A stretch of 64,000 nt of DNA from an uncultured Pelagibacteraceae bacterium (GTDB taxonomy: Bacteria; Pseudomonadota; Alphaproteobacteria; Pelagibacterales; Pelagibacteraceae). The stretch's first letter is position 1. Each line of letters begins with the position of its first letter. Shown here in pieces: positions 50,784-62,225 of this stretch. The stretch covers positions 1-64,000 of the forward strand of contig CACELK010000005.1 of the NCBI GenBank assembly GCA_902560245.1, in the 5' to 3' direction. The notes under the pieces are model-generated. The model did no database searches. It saw only the letters and a program-made list of their open reading frames with translations, and was not told where the DNA came from. The translations under genes were made by a program, and so were the position numbers.

Positions 50784-51665
50784 ATGATACCATACGATAA
50801 AAGATCAGGTAAAATCTGGTACAACAACGAATTAGTTGATTGGAATGATGTTAAATTACACGTTTTAAGTCATGGGTTACATTATGCAAGCTGTGTTTTT
50901 GAGGGAGAAAGAGTTTATGATGGATCTATTTTTAAACTAGAAGAACATACTTCTAGATTTTTTCATTCTGCAAAAAGAATGGGCTTTGAAATACCATATT
51001 CAGAAACTGAAATTAATAATGCATGTAATAAAATTGTTTCAAAACAAAATGTTCAAAATGGTTATGTAAGACCTGTTGCTTGGAGAGGTAGTGAGATGAT
51101 GGCGATTTCAGCGCAACAAACTAAAATTCATGTTGCTATAGCAACCTGGGAATGGGGATCATACTTTGATCCCAAACTAAAGGTTGAGGGTATAAAATTA
51201 AATATTTCAAAATGGCGAAGGCCTGCACCAGATACAATTCCCTGGGATACAAAAGCATCTGGTCTTTATATGATTTGTACTTTATCAAAACATGAAGCTG
51301 AACAAAATGGATATACAGATTCTTTAATGCTGGATTATCAAGGAAATGTCGCTGAAGCTACTGGAGCAAATATTTTTTTTAAAGATAATGAGGGAAATCT
51401 ACACACACCAATACCCGATTCTTTTTTGGACGGCATTACAAGAAGAACTGTTATAGATATTGCAAAATCAAAAAAAATAAATGTCATAGAAAGAAAGATA
51501 TCTCCAAATGAGTTATCAAAATTTGTAGGTTGTTTTCTAACTGGTACAGCTGCTGAAGTAACACCAGTTTCTTGTATAGATAAATTTAAGTTTAAAGTAT
51601 GTAATACAATTTTAGATTTAAATGAGAGTTATCAAACTTTAGTAAGAAAAAAAAAAGCAGCTTAA
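50784..51665 (+). CDS. ilvE: Branched-chain amino acid aminotransferase
   Basis: IlvE transfers amino groups in leucine, isoleucine and valine synthesis. The 293-residue class IV PLP enzyme begins with the typical RSGKIWYNNELVDWNDVKLHVLSHGLHYASCVFEGERVYDG. The PLP lysine is in WDTKASGLYMICTLSKHEAEQNGYTDSLMLDYQGNVAEATGANIFF. It ends by overlapping pgsA by 4 bases. It is divergent from a MarR regulator, which may or may not control it. Confidence 0.93.
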   Translation: MIPYDKRSGKIWYNNELVDWNDVKLHVLSHGLHYASCVFEGERVYDGSIFKLEEHTSRFFHSAKRMGFEIPYSETEINNACNKIVSKQNVQNGYVRPVAWRGSEMMAISAQQTKIHVAIATWEWGSYFDPKLKVEGIKLNISKWRRPAPDTIPWDTKASGLYMICTLSKHEAEQNGYTDSLMLDYQGNVAEATGANIFFKDNEGNLHTPIPDSFLDGITRRTVIDIAKSKKINVIERKISPNELSKFVGCFLTGTAAEVTPVSCIDKFKFKVCNTILDLNESYQTLVRKKKAA

Positions 51666-52246
51666 TTTTTGTTATCTTCAGAAATAGCGTGATCTATTCC
51701 TTTCCTGATATATTCATAACCGGTGAAAAGAGTTAAAAAGGCTGATAACCACAGAAGTATAATGCCTATAGTCTGTGCATCATAGTCTTGAAAGTTTATA
51801 ATTTTTTTTCCAGTTTCTCCAGTAAGCAAAATTGATATAGAGAACATTTGTAAAAATGTTTTTAGTTTTGCTAAATTAGACACAGGAAGTTTAATTTGTC
51901 CTTTTGCTAAAAATTCTCTCAAACCTGAAATCAAAATTTCTCTTGTCAAAATTATTATAGCAGCAATAACTTCAAAGTTTTTAATAGTTCCATCCATTAC
52001 CAATAATATTAAAGCTGCAGCTACGATTATTTTATCAGCAATTGGATCTAAAAGTTCACCAAGTTTAGACTCTTCCTTAAACATTCTTGCTAATAATCCA
52101 TCTAGAAAATCTGTAAAAGAGGCTACTACGAATAAAATGAAAGGAATAATATCACCGTAGAAACCAGGTAGATAAAAAGAAAAAACAAAAATAGGTACTA
52201 TTATTATTCTACCTATAGTTAGAATATTTGGTATTTTAATTTTCAT
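51662..52246 (-). CDS. pgsA: CDP-diacylglycerol-glycerol-3-phosphate 3-phosphatidyltransferase
   Basis: PgsA makes phosphatidylglycerophosphate, the precursor of phosphatidylglycerol. The 194-residue membrane protein has the CDP-alcohol phosphotransferase motif DGLLARMFKEESKLGELLDPIADK (D-G-x2-A-R-x8-G-x3-D-x3-D). It follows uvrC by 2 bases, as in many proteobacteria. Confidence 0.95.
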   Translation of the reverse strand: MKIKIPNILTIGRIIIVPIFVFSFYLPGFYGDIIPFILFVVASFTDFLDGLLARMFKEESKLGELLDPIADKIIVAAALILLVMDGTIKNFEVIAAIIILTREILISGLREFLAKGQIKLPVSNLAKLKTFLQMFSISILLTGETGKKIINFQDYDAQTIGIILLWLSAFLTLFTGYEYIRKGIDHAISEDNKN

Positions 52247-52248
52247 AA

Positions 52249-54084
52249 TTAATCGTGAAAGAAATTATATATCTTTTTTGCAACTTTTTCTTCTACACCA
52301 TCGACAGACCTAATCTCATCAAGGCTTGCAGACTCTACGGCCCTAGCGGAGCCAAAATGGTTTAAAAGTGCTCTTTTTCTTATTGAGCCAATTCCTTCAA
52401 TTTGATCAAGAAGAGACTTGCTTAAACTTTTTTTTCGTCTTGCCCTATGTGCGCTTATTGCAAATCTGTGTGCCTCATCTCTTATTCTCTGTAAAAAAAA
52501 CAAAGTTGGTTCATTTTTTTCGAATTTAAACTCTTTTCCATTATGAAAAAAACTTTCGTTTCCACTATTTCTAAATTTCCCTTTTGCTATTGCAATAACA
52601 GGAATGTCGTATAGTCCTAATTCATTAAGCGTATCTCTTGCACTAGAATACTGACCTTTTCCACCGTCTATCAAAACTAAATCAGGAAATGATAAGTAAT
52701 TATCTTTTTCGTGCATTGCTCTCTTAAACCTTCTATTCAAAACCTCTTTTATCATACCGTAATCATCTTGTTCATTTTTTCTAAATTTAATATTAAATTT
52801 TCTATATCTTTTTTTAATAAAACCTTCTTCTCCATAAGTAATTAATGCTCCAACACTATTTGTACCTTGCATGTGACTATTATCATACACTTCAATCAAG
52901 CTTATATTGGAAGGTAAGTTAAATTTTTGTGCAATTTCTTCGAAAAAGTTTTTATTATTTTGACTCTCATATATTTTACGATTTAAACTATCTTTGGCGT
53001 TTTTAATTGCTAGCTCTACAATTTTCAGTTTTGTTCCTTTTTTTGCAATAGAAATTGAAACATTTTTGTTCTCTTTTTTTGAAAAAGTTTTTTCTAATAA
53101 ATCTTTTTCTTTGATTTGATGGCTTAAAATTAATGTTTGTGGGGCGTTTTTATTTTCATAAAATTGTGCAATAAATGAGTTAATGATATCTTCTAACTTG
53201 TCGTCTGGATCATGTTTAGGGAAAAAAGCCTGATTACCCCAATTTTGCTTTGATCTATAAAAAAAAACTTGTATACAAGTCTTTCCAGATTCTTTAAAAC
53301 CAGCAATCACATCTGCCTCGACTAAATTTGCTTCATTAATTCTTTGCGAAGATTGAATTATATTTAAAGACTTTATTCTGTCTCTCAATATCGCTGCTTT
53401 TTCGAAATCTAAATCTTCACTTGCCTTTTCCATTTGATCAGAAAGATTTTTTTGAATTTTCCTCGATTTTCCTGAAACGAACTCGATAGCACTATCAACT
53501 GTTTTTGAATAATCTGTTTTCTCAATATATCCAACGCATGGTCCTGAACATCTTTTTATTTGATATAAAATACAAGGCCTTTCCCTTTTTTTAAAAACTG
53601 TGTCGTCACATACTCTTAATTGGAATATTTTTTGAATCATTTTAATTGTCCAGTTTGCTGATCCTGCAGATGCAAATGGTCCGAAATAAAAACCATCTTT
53701 ATTTTTTTTTCCTCTATGCTTTGTAATTTGAGGCCACTTATCTTTATTTCCAATATAGATGAATGGAAATGATTTATCATCTCTTAGAAGAATATTAAAT
53801 TTCGGTTTATATTTTTTAATTAAGTTAGCCTCAAGAAGCAGAGCTTCACTCTCATTTGATGTTGTAGTAATTTCAATTTTTCTAGTTTGAGACAACATTC
53901 TCTCAGTCCTAATTATATGATTCTTTTCTGACACATATGATTTCAATCTATTAGGAAGATTTTTTGCTTTTCCAACATATAGAATTTCGTTTTTCTCATT
54001 CAACATTCTATAAACTCCAGGAAGCTTTGGAATTACAGGTAATTCTTTTTTTATGGCATCTTTGCCAATCTCAATATTTTTCAT
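52249..54084 (-). CDS. uvrC: Excinuclease ABC subunit C
   Basis: UvrC makes the dual incisions in nucleotide-excision repair. The protein is 611 residues from the internal ATG ([27 protein letters not shown]). It has the GIY-YIG domain ([29 protein letters not shown]), the Cys-rich [19 protein letters not shown], a UVR motif and the RNase H-like nuclease ([29 protein letters not shown]). A C-terminal helix-hairpin-helix ends it. It overlaps folB by 14 bases. Confidence 0.96.
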   Translation of the reverse strand: MKNIEIGKDAIKKELPVIPKLPGVYRMLNEKNEILYVGKAKNLPNRLKSYVSEKNHIIRTERMLSQTRKIEITTTSNESEALLLEANLIKKYKPKFNILLRDDKSFPFIYIGNKDKWPQITKHRGKKNKDGFYFGPFASAGSANWTIKMIQKIFQLRVCDDTVFKKRERPCILYQIKRCSGPCVGYIEKTDYSKTVDSAIEFVSGKSRKIQKNLSDQMEKASEDLDFEKAAILRDRIKSLNIIQSSQRINEANLVEADVIAGFKESGKTCIQVFFYRSKQNWGNQAFFPKHDPDDKLEDIINSFIAQFYENKNAPQTLILSHQIKEKDLLEKTFSKKENKNVSISIAKKGTKLKIVELAIKNAKDSLNRKIYESQNNKNFFEEIAQKFNLPSNISLIEVYDNSHMQGTNSVGALITYGEEGFIKKRYRKFNIKFRKNEQDDYGMIKEVLNRRFKRAMHEKDNYLSFPDLVLIDGGKGQYSSARDTLNELGLYDIPVIAIAKGKFRNSGNESFFHNGKEFKFEKNEPTLFFLQRIRDEAHRFAISAHRARRKKSLSKSLLDQIEGIGSIRKRALLNHFGSARAVESASLDEIRSVDGVEEKVAKKIYNFFHD

Positions 54085-54490
54085 GGCTTCTTTTTTTTGA
54101 AATTTGAATACCAACAGAAGAACAATCTTTCATTATTTCAAGCTTTTCAATTTGAAGCGAAATTTTATCAATCCTTTTGTCTTTAAATAATTCATCAAAA
54201 ACATCCTCAGCAAGGGTTTCTAAAAAGTTATAATGTTTATTTTTAGTTAATTTTTTAATTAATCTGACAAGCTTATCGTAGTTAACTATCGACTTTAGGT
54301 CTTTGTCGTTAGTAGGTTTTTTATCTTTGTAGTTTGCTTCTAAGCTAAATTTAACTTTTTGAGGCTTTTGTTTTTCAAAATCATAATATCCGAGTTTAAG
54401 ATTTAGTATCAGTTCTTTTATAAGAACTTTTTTCTCATAATTAAATAAAGATTTTTCTAATTTGATAATTTTTAGATTATTTTTTTTCAT
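54071..54490 (-). CDS. folB: Dihydroneopterin aldolase FolB
   Basis: FolB cleaves dihydroneopterin in folate synthesis. The protein is 139 residues from the ATG used here ([15 protein letters not shown]); the track start 11 codons upstream lies inside the SDR gene and lacks family similarity. It has [24 protein letters not shown], with the catalytic Glu in the YDFE position, then [15 protein letters not shown] and [19 protein letters not shown]. The C-terminal Lys lies in [14 protein letters not shown]. The adjacent SDR gene is probably folate-linked too. Confidence 0.85.
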   Translation of the reverse strand: MKKNNLKIIKLEKSLFNYEKKVLIKELILNLKLGYYDFEKQKPQKVKFSLEANYKDKKPTNDKDLKSIVNYDKLVRLIKKLTKNKHYNFLETLAEDVFDELFKDKRIDKISLQIEKLEIMKDCSSVGIQISKKRSHEKY

Positions 54491-55242
54491 TCTTTTCCAT
54501 TCATAATATCTGGTGTTTGCCAATTTAAACTTTGTCCACTATCTAAGGCTAATACCTGACCAGTAATAGACTTATTTTTTATAAAAAAGTCAACCGCATT
54601 ACAAATCTGCTCAACACCTACCTGTCTTTTCAAGGGTGTAGCTAAATATTGTTTTCTAAAATGTTTCTCTGATTGTCTTTTATTCTTTAATGTTGGGCCT
54701 GGCGCTATACCATTGACTCTAATTTTTGGCGCTAAACTCATAGCGCTTGTTTTTGTTAAAGTATAAAGCCCAGTTTTACTCAAGGTATACGAAAAAAAAA
54801 AGGGCGTGAGTTTAAAAACTCTTTGGTCAATTATATTGATAATATTATTATTGCTCGCTCTAACATTCCTTGAAAATTCTTTTGAAAGAGTGGCGGGCGC
54901 TTTTAGATTTATTGATATATGTTTCTCCCAACTTTCAGAACTAAAATTTTCTATTTTATCATTCTCAAAGAGCGAAGCGTTATTAATCAAACAATCAAAA
55001 TATTTTAATTTCGTTTTTGCAAATTTAATTATTTTTTTTACATCCTTATCTTTACTTAAATCAGCTTTTATCAAATAAATTTTTGTACCTCTAAGAGACA
55101 ATTTTCTTTTTAGAGCTTCTGCATTAGATTTTGATTTATTATATTGAATTACTATTTCTTTATTAAAACCAGACAATTTTTCAACTATCGCAGCCCCAAT
55201 TCTTGTGGCTCCACCAGTTATGATTATCTTTTGTGCTTCCAT
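54487..55242 (-). CDS. SDR oxidoreductase, likely pteridine reductase (FolM-like)
   Basis: The 251-residue short-chain dehydrogenase has the cofactor motif ITGGATRIG, an Arg-containing variant seen in pteridine reductases in place of TGxxxGxG. It also has the active-site region [50 protein letters not shown]. Here the usual catalytic Ser position is Asp (IIDQR), as in PTR1/FolM enzymes, and Tyr-x3-Lys is YTLSK. It overlaps folB by 4 bases, supporting a role in reducing dihydrofolate or dihydromonapterin. The function is inferred. Confidence 0.8.
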   Translation of the reverse strand: MEAQKIIITGGATRIGAAIVEKLSGFNKEIVIQYNKSKSNAEALKRKLSLRGTKIYLIKADLSKDKDVKKIIKFAKTKLKYFDCLINNASLFENDKIENFSSESWEKHISINLKAPATLSKEFSRNVRASNNNIINIIDQRVFKLTPFFFSYTLSKTGLYTLTKTSAMSLAPKIRVNGIAPGPTLKNKRQSEKHFRKQYLATPLKRQVGVEQICNAVDFFIKNKSITGQVLALDSGQSLNWQTPDIMNGKE

Positions 55243-57398
55243 TTTTTGTCTCTTTTTTTTGTTACTTTTGTTCCTGGCATACCCATTGTAGAACGACCTT
55301 TCGGATAGAGTTTATTTTTTACATCGTACTGTCTTATTTTGGGATTTAAAGTAATTTCTAGCTCTGTAGTTTCAAGCTTTCTAATTTCATCTCTTATTTT
55401 TGCAGCCTCCTCGAACTCTAAGTTTGAGGCAGCATCTTTCATTTTTTTATTTAAGCCTTTGAGGTGTTTTTTTAGGTTTCCACCTATATTCGAGCCCTCA
55501 CTGATTTTAACATAATCTTTTTCATATACACTTTCTAAAATATCACTTATTTCTTTTTTTATAGATTTTGCATCTATCTTATTTTTTTTATTATACTGTA
55601 ATTGAATTTGTCTTCTTCTATCAGTTTCCTTAATTGCTTTCTTAATGCTTTTTGTTTCTTTATCTGCATAAAGAATTACTTTTCCCTCAACGTTTCTTGC
55701 AGCTCTGCCAATTGTTTGAATAAGAGATGTTTCTGATCTTAAAAATCCTTCTTTATCTGCATCAAGAATACCAACCATGGCACATTCAGGTATATCCAAC
55801 CCTTCTCTTAAAAGATTAATTCCAACAAGTACATCGAATACTCCCATTCTCAAATCTCTCATGATTTCTATTCTCTCTAGTGTATCTATATCAGAATGTA
55901 GATATCTAACTTTTATTCCGTTTTCATGTAAATATTCTGTCAGATCTTCGGCCATTTTTTTTGTTAATGTTGTAACGAGAACTCTGTGATTTTTTTCTAT
56001 TACATTTTTACATTCATGCATTAAATCATCCACTTGATTTTTTGCGGGTCTTATTTCAACCTCAGGATCAATTAGACCAGTAGGCCTAATTACTTGATCG
56101 ATAAACTTTCCTTTAGTTTGTTCAAGTTCCCAAGGACCAGGTGTTGCAGAAACAAAAACTGTCTGTGTTCTCATTAGATCCCATTCTTCAAATTTAAGAG
56201 GCCTATTATCCATACAAGATGGTAGACGAAAACCATATTCAGCAAGAGTACTTTTTCTTGATCTATCTCCTTTGAACATACCATTGAGCTGTGGAACAGT
56301 TACATGGGATTCGTCAACAAATATTAGTGTGTTGTCTGGAAAATATTCAAAAAGAGTAGGCGGAGGTTCGCCTGGTTTTCTGCCAGATAGAAATCTAGAG
56401 TAATTTTCTATACCCGCACAAGTGCCTGTAGCTTCAATCATCTCTAGATCAAATTTAGTTCTTTCTTCTAATCTTTGAGCTTCTAATAATTTATTCTCAT
56501 CCTTATGTTTTTTAAGAGTGATTTCTAATTCTTTTCTAATATTTATTATTGCTTGTTCTACTGTAGGCTTAGGGGTGATATAATGGCTATTGGCGTAAAC
56601 TTTTATCAAATTTAATTCTCTAATTTGATCGCCAGTCAGTGGATCAAATTCCTCAATTTTTTCTAATTTATTTCCAAATAAACTTAACCTCCAAGCTCTA
56701 TCCTCTAAATGAGAGGGAAAAATTTCAAGATATTCTCCTCTTGCTCTAAAAGTACCTCTAAAAAAATTTTGATCATTTCTTTTATACTGCAGAGCAACCA
56801 AAGATTTAATTATATATTCTCTATTATAATCATTATTTTTTTGAAGAGTTAATGTCATTTTACTGTAAGCCTCAACTGACCCTAGTCCATAAATACAAGA
56901 AACACTCGCAACGATTAAAACATCATCTCTTTCCAGAAGAGATCTTGTTGCCGAGTGTCTCATTCTATCAATTTGTTCGTTTATTGATGCTTCTTTCTCA
57001 ATATAAGTATCAGATCGCGGCACGTAAGCTTCTGGTGTGTAGTAATCATAATAAGATACGAAATATTCTACAGCATTATCTGGAAAAAAAGACTTCATTT
57101 CGCCATAAAGCTGCGCAGCAAGAGTTTTATTGGGTGCTAAAATTAATGCCGGTCTATTTGTAGCCTCAATAACTTTTGCCATTGTAAAAGTTTTTCCTGA
57201 ACCAGTTACTCCAAGTAAAACTTGATTAAATTGATCTTTATTAGCACCATTAACTAGTTTTTTAATTGCCTCAGGTTGATCTCCTGCTGGTTTAAAGTCG
57301 GATTTTATTTTAAACTTTTTACCACCTTCTAGTTTACCGCTAATTTCAGGTTTTTTTCCTTCTAAATCTGTAATTAAATCTTGATATGTATTTTGCAT
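55224..57398 (-). CDS. uvrB: Excinuclease ABC subunit B
   Basis: UvrB is the damage-verifying helicase-like subunit of nucleotide-excision repair. The 724-residue protein has Walker [11 protein letters not shown], the beta-hairpin region [36 protein letters not shown] and helicase motifs [12 protein letters not shown] and [17 protein letters not shown]-terminal UVR motif ([24 protein letters not shown]) is present. It overlaps the SDR gene by 19 bases. Confidence 0.97.
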   Translation of the reverse strand: MQNTYQDLITDLEGKKPEISGKLEGGKKFKIKSDFKPAGDQPEAIKKLVNGANKDQFNQVLLGVTGSGKTFTMAKVIEATNRPALILAPNKTLAAQLYGEMKSFFPDNAVEYFVSYYDYYTPEAYVPRSDTYIEKEASINEQIDRMRHSATRSLLERDDVLIVASVSCIYGLGSVEAYSKMTLTLQKNNDYNREYIIKSLVALQYKRNDQNFFRGTFRARGEYLEIFPSHLEDRAWRLSLFGNKLEKIEEFDPLTGDQIRELNLIKVYANSHYITPKPTVEQAIINIRKELEITLKKHKDENKLLEAQRLEERTKFDLEMIEATGTCAGIENYSRFLSGRKPGEPPPTLFEYFPDNTLIFVDESHVTVPQLNGMFKGDRSRKSTLAEYGFRLPSCMDNRPLKFEEWDLMRTQTVFVSATPGPWELEQTKGKFIDQVIRPTGLIDPEVEIRPAKNQVDDLMHECKNVIEKNHRVLVTTLTKKMAEDLTEYLHENGIKVRYLHSDIDTLERIEIMRDLRMGVFDVLVGINLLREGLDIPECAMVGILDADKEGFLRSETSLIQTIGRAARNVEGKVILYADKETKSIKKAIKETDRRRQIQLQYNKKNKIDAKSIKKEISDILESVYEKDYVKISEGSNIGGNLKKHLKGLNKKMKDAASNLEFEEAAKIRDEIRKLETTELEITLNPKIRQYDVKNKLYPKGRSTMGMPGTKVTKKRDKKWKHKR

Positions 57399-57422
57399 AT
57401 ATTAAACAAAGTAATAAAATAA

Positions 57423-59648
<2,226 letters not shown>

Positions 59649-59653
59649 ATCTA

Positions 59654-60601
59654 TTAGTTGTGAGAAAGATGTTTTTCAGCCTCAAGTGCTGCCATACATC
59701 CCATTCCAGCGGCAGTTACAGCCTGTCTAAATATTTTATCTTTAACATCCCCAGCAGCAAATACTCCAGGAACATTAGTTTCAGTTGAATCTGGTTTAGT
59801 AACTAAATAACCCTCTTTATCCATTTTAAGCTGATCTTTAAATAGTTGAGTAGCAGGATCATGACCTATAGCAATAAAAAGACCATCAATTTTCATTTCC
59901 TCTGATTGATTTGTTTTTACATTCTTTACTTTCAAACCTGTTACATTTTTAGGATCTTTATTTCCCAAAACATCTTCAACGACAGTATCCCATACTATTT
60001 CAATTTTTTTATTTTCCATTAATTTTTTTTGTAACATTTTCTCAGCTCTTAATTTGTTTCTTCTGTGAATAAGTTTTACTTTAGATGCAAATTTTGTAAG
60101 AAACATCGCCTCCTCAACTGCTGCATTTCCTCCACCAACAACTGCAACGGTTTTGTCCTTAAAGAAAAATCCATCACATGTTGCGCATGCAGAAACCCCA
60201 AAGCCTCTAAATTTTTGTTCAGACTCGATATTTAACCATCTAGCTTGAGCTCCAGTAGAAATTATAATTGCATCAGCAGTATATTTTTGTCCACCATCTC
60301 CAATAGCTTCAAAAGGCTTTGATTTAAAATTTACTGATGAAATATGATCTTGTATCATTTCTGTACCTACTGCTTTTGCTTGTTCTTTCATTTGTTCCAT
60401 CAGCCATGGACCCTGAATAACTTCAGCGAATCCAGGATAATTTTCAACATCTGTTGTAGTTGTTAATTGACCACCTGGTTCCATTCCAGTAACCATTATA
60501 GGTTTCAACATAGCTCTTGCCGCATAAACAGCAGCGGTATAGCCAGCAGGACCAGATCCAATTATTAACACTTTTGTGTGTTTAGTTGGATTTTGATTCA
60601 T
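59654..60601 (-). CDS. trxB: Thioredoxin reductase
   Basis: TrxB passes electrons from NADPH to thioredoxin. The 315-residue flavoprotein has the FAD motif VLIIGSGPAGYTAAVYAARA and the redox pair ACATCDGFFFKDK. The NADPH motif is VAVVGGGNAAVEEAMFL, and GVFAAGDVKDKIFRQAVTAAGMGCMAAL lies near the end. It is divergent from the ELM1 gene over 21 bases. Confidence 0.96.
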   Translation of the reverse strand: MNQNPTKHTKVLIIGSGPAGYTAAVYAARAMLKPIMVTGMEPGGQLTTTTDVENYPGFAEVIQGPWLMEQMKEQAKAVGTEMIQDHISSVNFKSKPFEAIGDGGQKYTADAIIISTGAQARWLNIESEQKFRGFGVSACATCDGFFFKDKTVAVVGGGNAAVEEAMFLTKFASKVKLIHRRNKLRAEKMLQKKLMENKKIEIVWDTVVEDVLGNKDPKNVTGLKVKNVKTNQSEEMKIDGLFIAIGHDPATQLFKDQLKMDKEGYLVTKPDSTETNVPGVFAAGDVKDKIFRQAVTAAGMGCMAALEAEKHLSHN

Positions 60602-60622
60602 ATGAAAGCTATATAGTAATTT

Positions 60623-61576
60623 ATGTCTAAATTAAAAGGGTTATTATTAACAGAAGGAATGCACGGAATGCTTAGCCAGGTCGAGGGGCTAGCTAAAGGA
60701 TTAAATCTAGAATTTATACACGAAAAAATTGAACTCAGAAACTTTTGGAAATTTTTTCCTCCGAAAATAACACCTGTCAAAAATTTTGTATTTAAAAATA
60801 AACTTAAATACGATTTTAACATATTGATATCCTGCGGTAGAAAAAGTGTGATTCCATCAATTTATCTTAAAAGATTATATAAAAAAAAAATAATCAATAT
60901 TCATATTCAGAACCCAAAAGTTTCTCTGTCCAATTTTGATTATGTTGTTGTACCAGAGCATGATAAAATAGACGGAAAAAATGTTTTAACTACTAAAGGC
61001 GCGATCCACTATTTATCTAAGGAGGACTTAATTTTAAATAGAAATTATTTAGCATCTAAAATTTCACCAAATAAAAAGATTGTTTCCTTTATAATTGGAG
61101 GCCCAAATAAATATTATGATTTTAGTGATGATAAAATAATTTATTTATTTGATAAAATAAAAAAAAACTTCATAAGTAAAAATTACCAGGCAATAATAAT
61201 TCCATCAATGAGAACACCAATAAATATAATTAATAAAGCAAAAAATTTTTTTGATGAGAGTCAAATTGTAATTCCCAATGTTGATAAAAAAGCTTATCTC
61301 TCCGCTTTGCAATTGTCTGACCATATAGTTGTTACGTGTGACTCTACATCAATGATTTCCGAGGCTGCACTGACTGGAAAACCAATATATGTGGCTCAAA
61401 TAGCCACAAGTAAAAATGATTATAGATTTAGAGAATTTAATAAGCTATTTAAAGAATTAGGTATAATTAAAAATCTTGATAATACTATTGAAGAATGGAA
61501 TTATAATAAATTAGATGAAACCAAAAGAATATCAACTTATCTAAAAGAAAAAATTAATAAACATGACTTTTCTTAA
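60623..61576 (+). CDS. ELM1/DUF1022 family protein, function unknown
   Basis: The 317-residue protein belongs to the ELM1 family, named from a plant mitochondrial fission factor but common in alphaproteobacteria. It starts KGLLLTEGMHGMLSQVEGLAKGLN. It has ILISCGRKSVIPSIYLKR and VVPEHDKIDGKNVLTTKGAIH, and the C-terminal HIVVTCDSTSMISEAALTGKPIYV, which resembles the nucleotide-sugar site of GT-B glycosyltransferases. The bacterial function is not established. It overlaps the next oxygenase gene by 14 bases, so the two probably act together. Confidence 0.82.
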   Translation: MSKLKGLLLTEGMHGMLSQVEGLAKGLNLEFIHEKIELRNFWKFFPPKITPVKNFVFKNKLKYDFNILISCGRKSVIPSIYLKRLYKKKIINIHIQNPKVSLSNFDYVVVPEHDKIDGKNVLTTKGAIHYLSKEDLILNRNYLASKISPNKKIVSFIIGGPNKYYDFSDDKIIYLFDKIKKNFISKNYQAIIIPSMRTPINIINKAKNFFDESQIVIPNVDKKAYLSALQLSDHIVVTCDSTSMISEAALTGKPIYVAQIATSKNDYRFREFNKLFKELGIIKNLDNTIEEWNYNKLDETKRISTYLKEKINKHDFS

Positions 61577-62225
61577 TTCGATATTAAATAACTCTATAGA
61601 ACATCACGAACCTTTTAAACATTGGGAGCTTAATTCACCTTTATCTGATGGCGCAATTGACGAAATAATAAAAGCCGACATTCCAAATGTTGAAGATCAT
61701 AATTTAAAATATGATGGTACTCGAGCAATTGATGGAGGGGCTCCTGAATTTAGAGAGGGTATAGCCTCTGGTGGTAAAGCTATAAAATTTAGATGTTTTA
61801 TTACTAGAGAAAATTCAAAAGACTTCCCAAATTTAGTAAAATTTATAAAGGAGCTACAATCAAAAGAGACTCATAATAAGATTTCAAAACTTATAAATAA
61901 AGATTTATCAAATTCTTATGTTAGGGTTGAGGTTATTTGCGATAGAAAAGGCTTTTGGCTTAAACCTCATTGTGATATTAAAGAAAAATTACTCTCCTGC
62001 CTCTTATTTATAAATAAATGTAATGAGTCAGAAAGTTTAGGAACAGATTTTTATAATTCCAACTTAGAAAAAGTTAAAACAATTCCATATAAAGATAACT
62101 ATGGTTATTTTTTTTCAAGTGGCCCAGATACTTGGCATGGAATGGAAAAAAAAGAAATATTAAAAGAAAGAAGATGTCTACAAGTAAATTATGTCTCATT
62201 TCCTACAGATTGGAAAGTTGATTGA
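61563..62225 (+). CDS. 2-oxoglutarate/Fe(II)-dependent oxygenase-like protein
   Basis: The 220-residue protein has the jelly-roll iron site of 2OG oxygenases: HxD in WLKPHCDIKEKLLSCLLFIN, the distal His in GPDTWHGMEKKE and the 2OG-binding Arg in ERRCLQVNYV. The N-terminus WELNSPLSDGAIDEII is helical. The substrate is unknown. It may modify a sugar, lipid or peptide linked to the ELM1 partner. It ends exactly at the base before carB. Confidence 0.75.
   Translation: MTFLNSILNNSIEHHEPFKHWELNSPLSDGAIDEIIKADIPNVEDHNLKYDGTRAIDGGAPEFREGIASGGKAIKFRCFITRENSKDFPNLVKFIKELQSKETHNKISKLINKDLSNSYVRVEVICDRKGFWLKPHCDIKEKLLSCLLFINKCNESESLGTDFYNSNLEKVKTIPYKDNYGYFFSSGPDTWHGMEKKEILKERRCLQVNYVSFPTDWKVD

Noticed and set aside
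56852-57163. 103-aa plus-strand ORF inside uvrB
   Set aside because: It is antisense to the conserved UvrB N-terminal region, with no family-like sequence and no start signal; a shadow frame.
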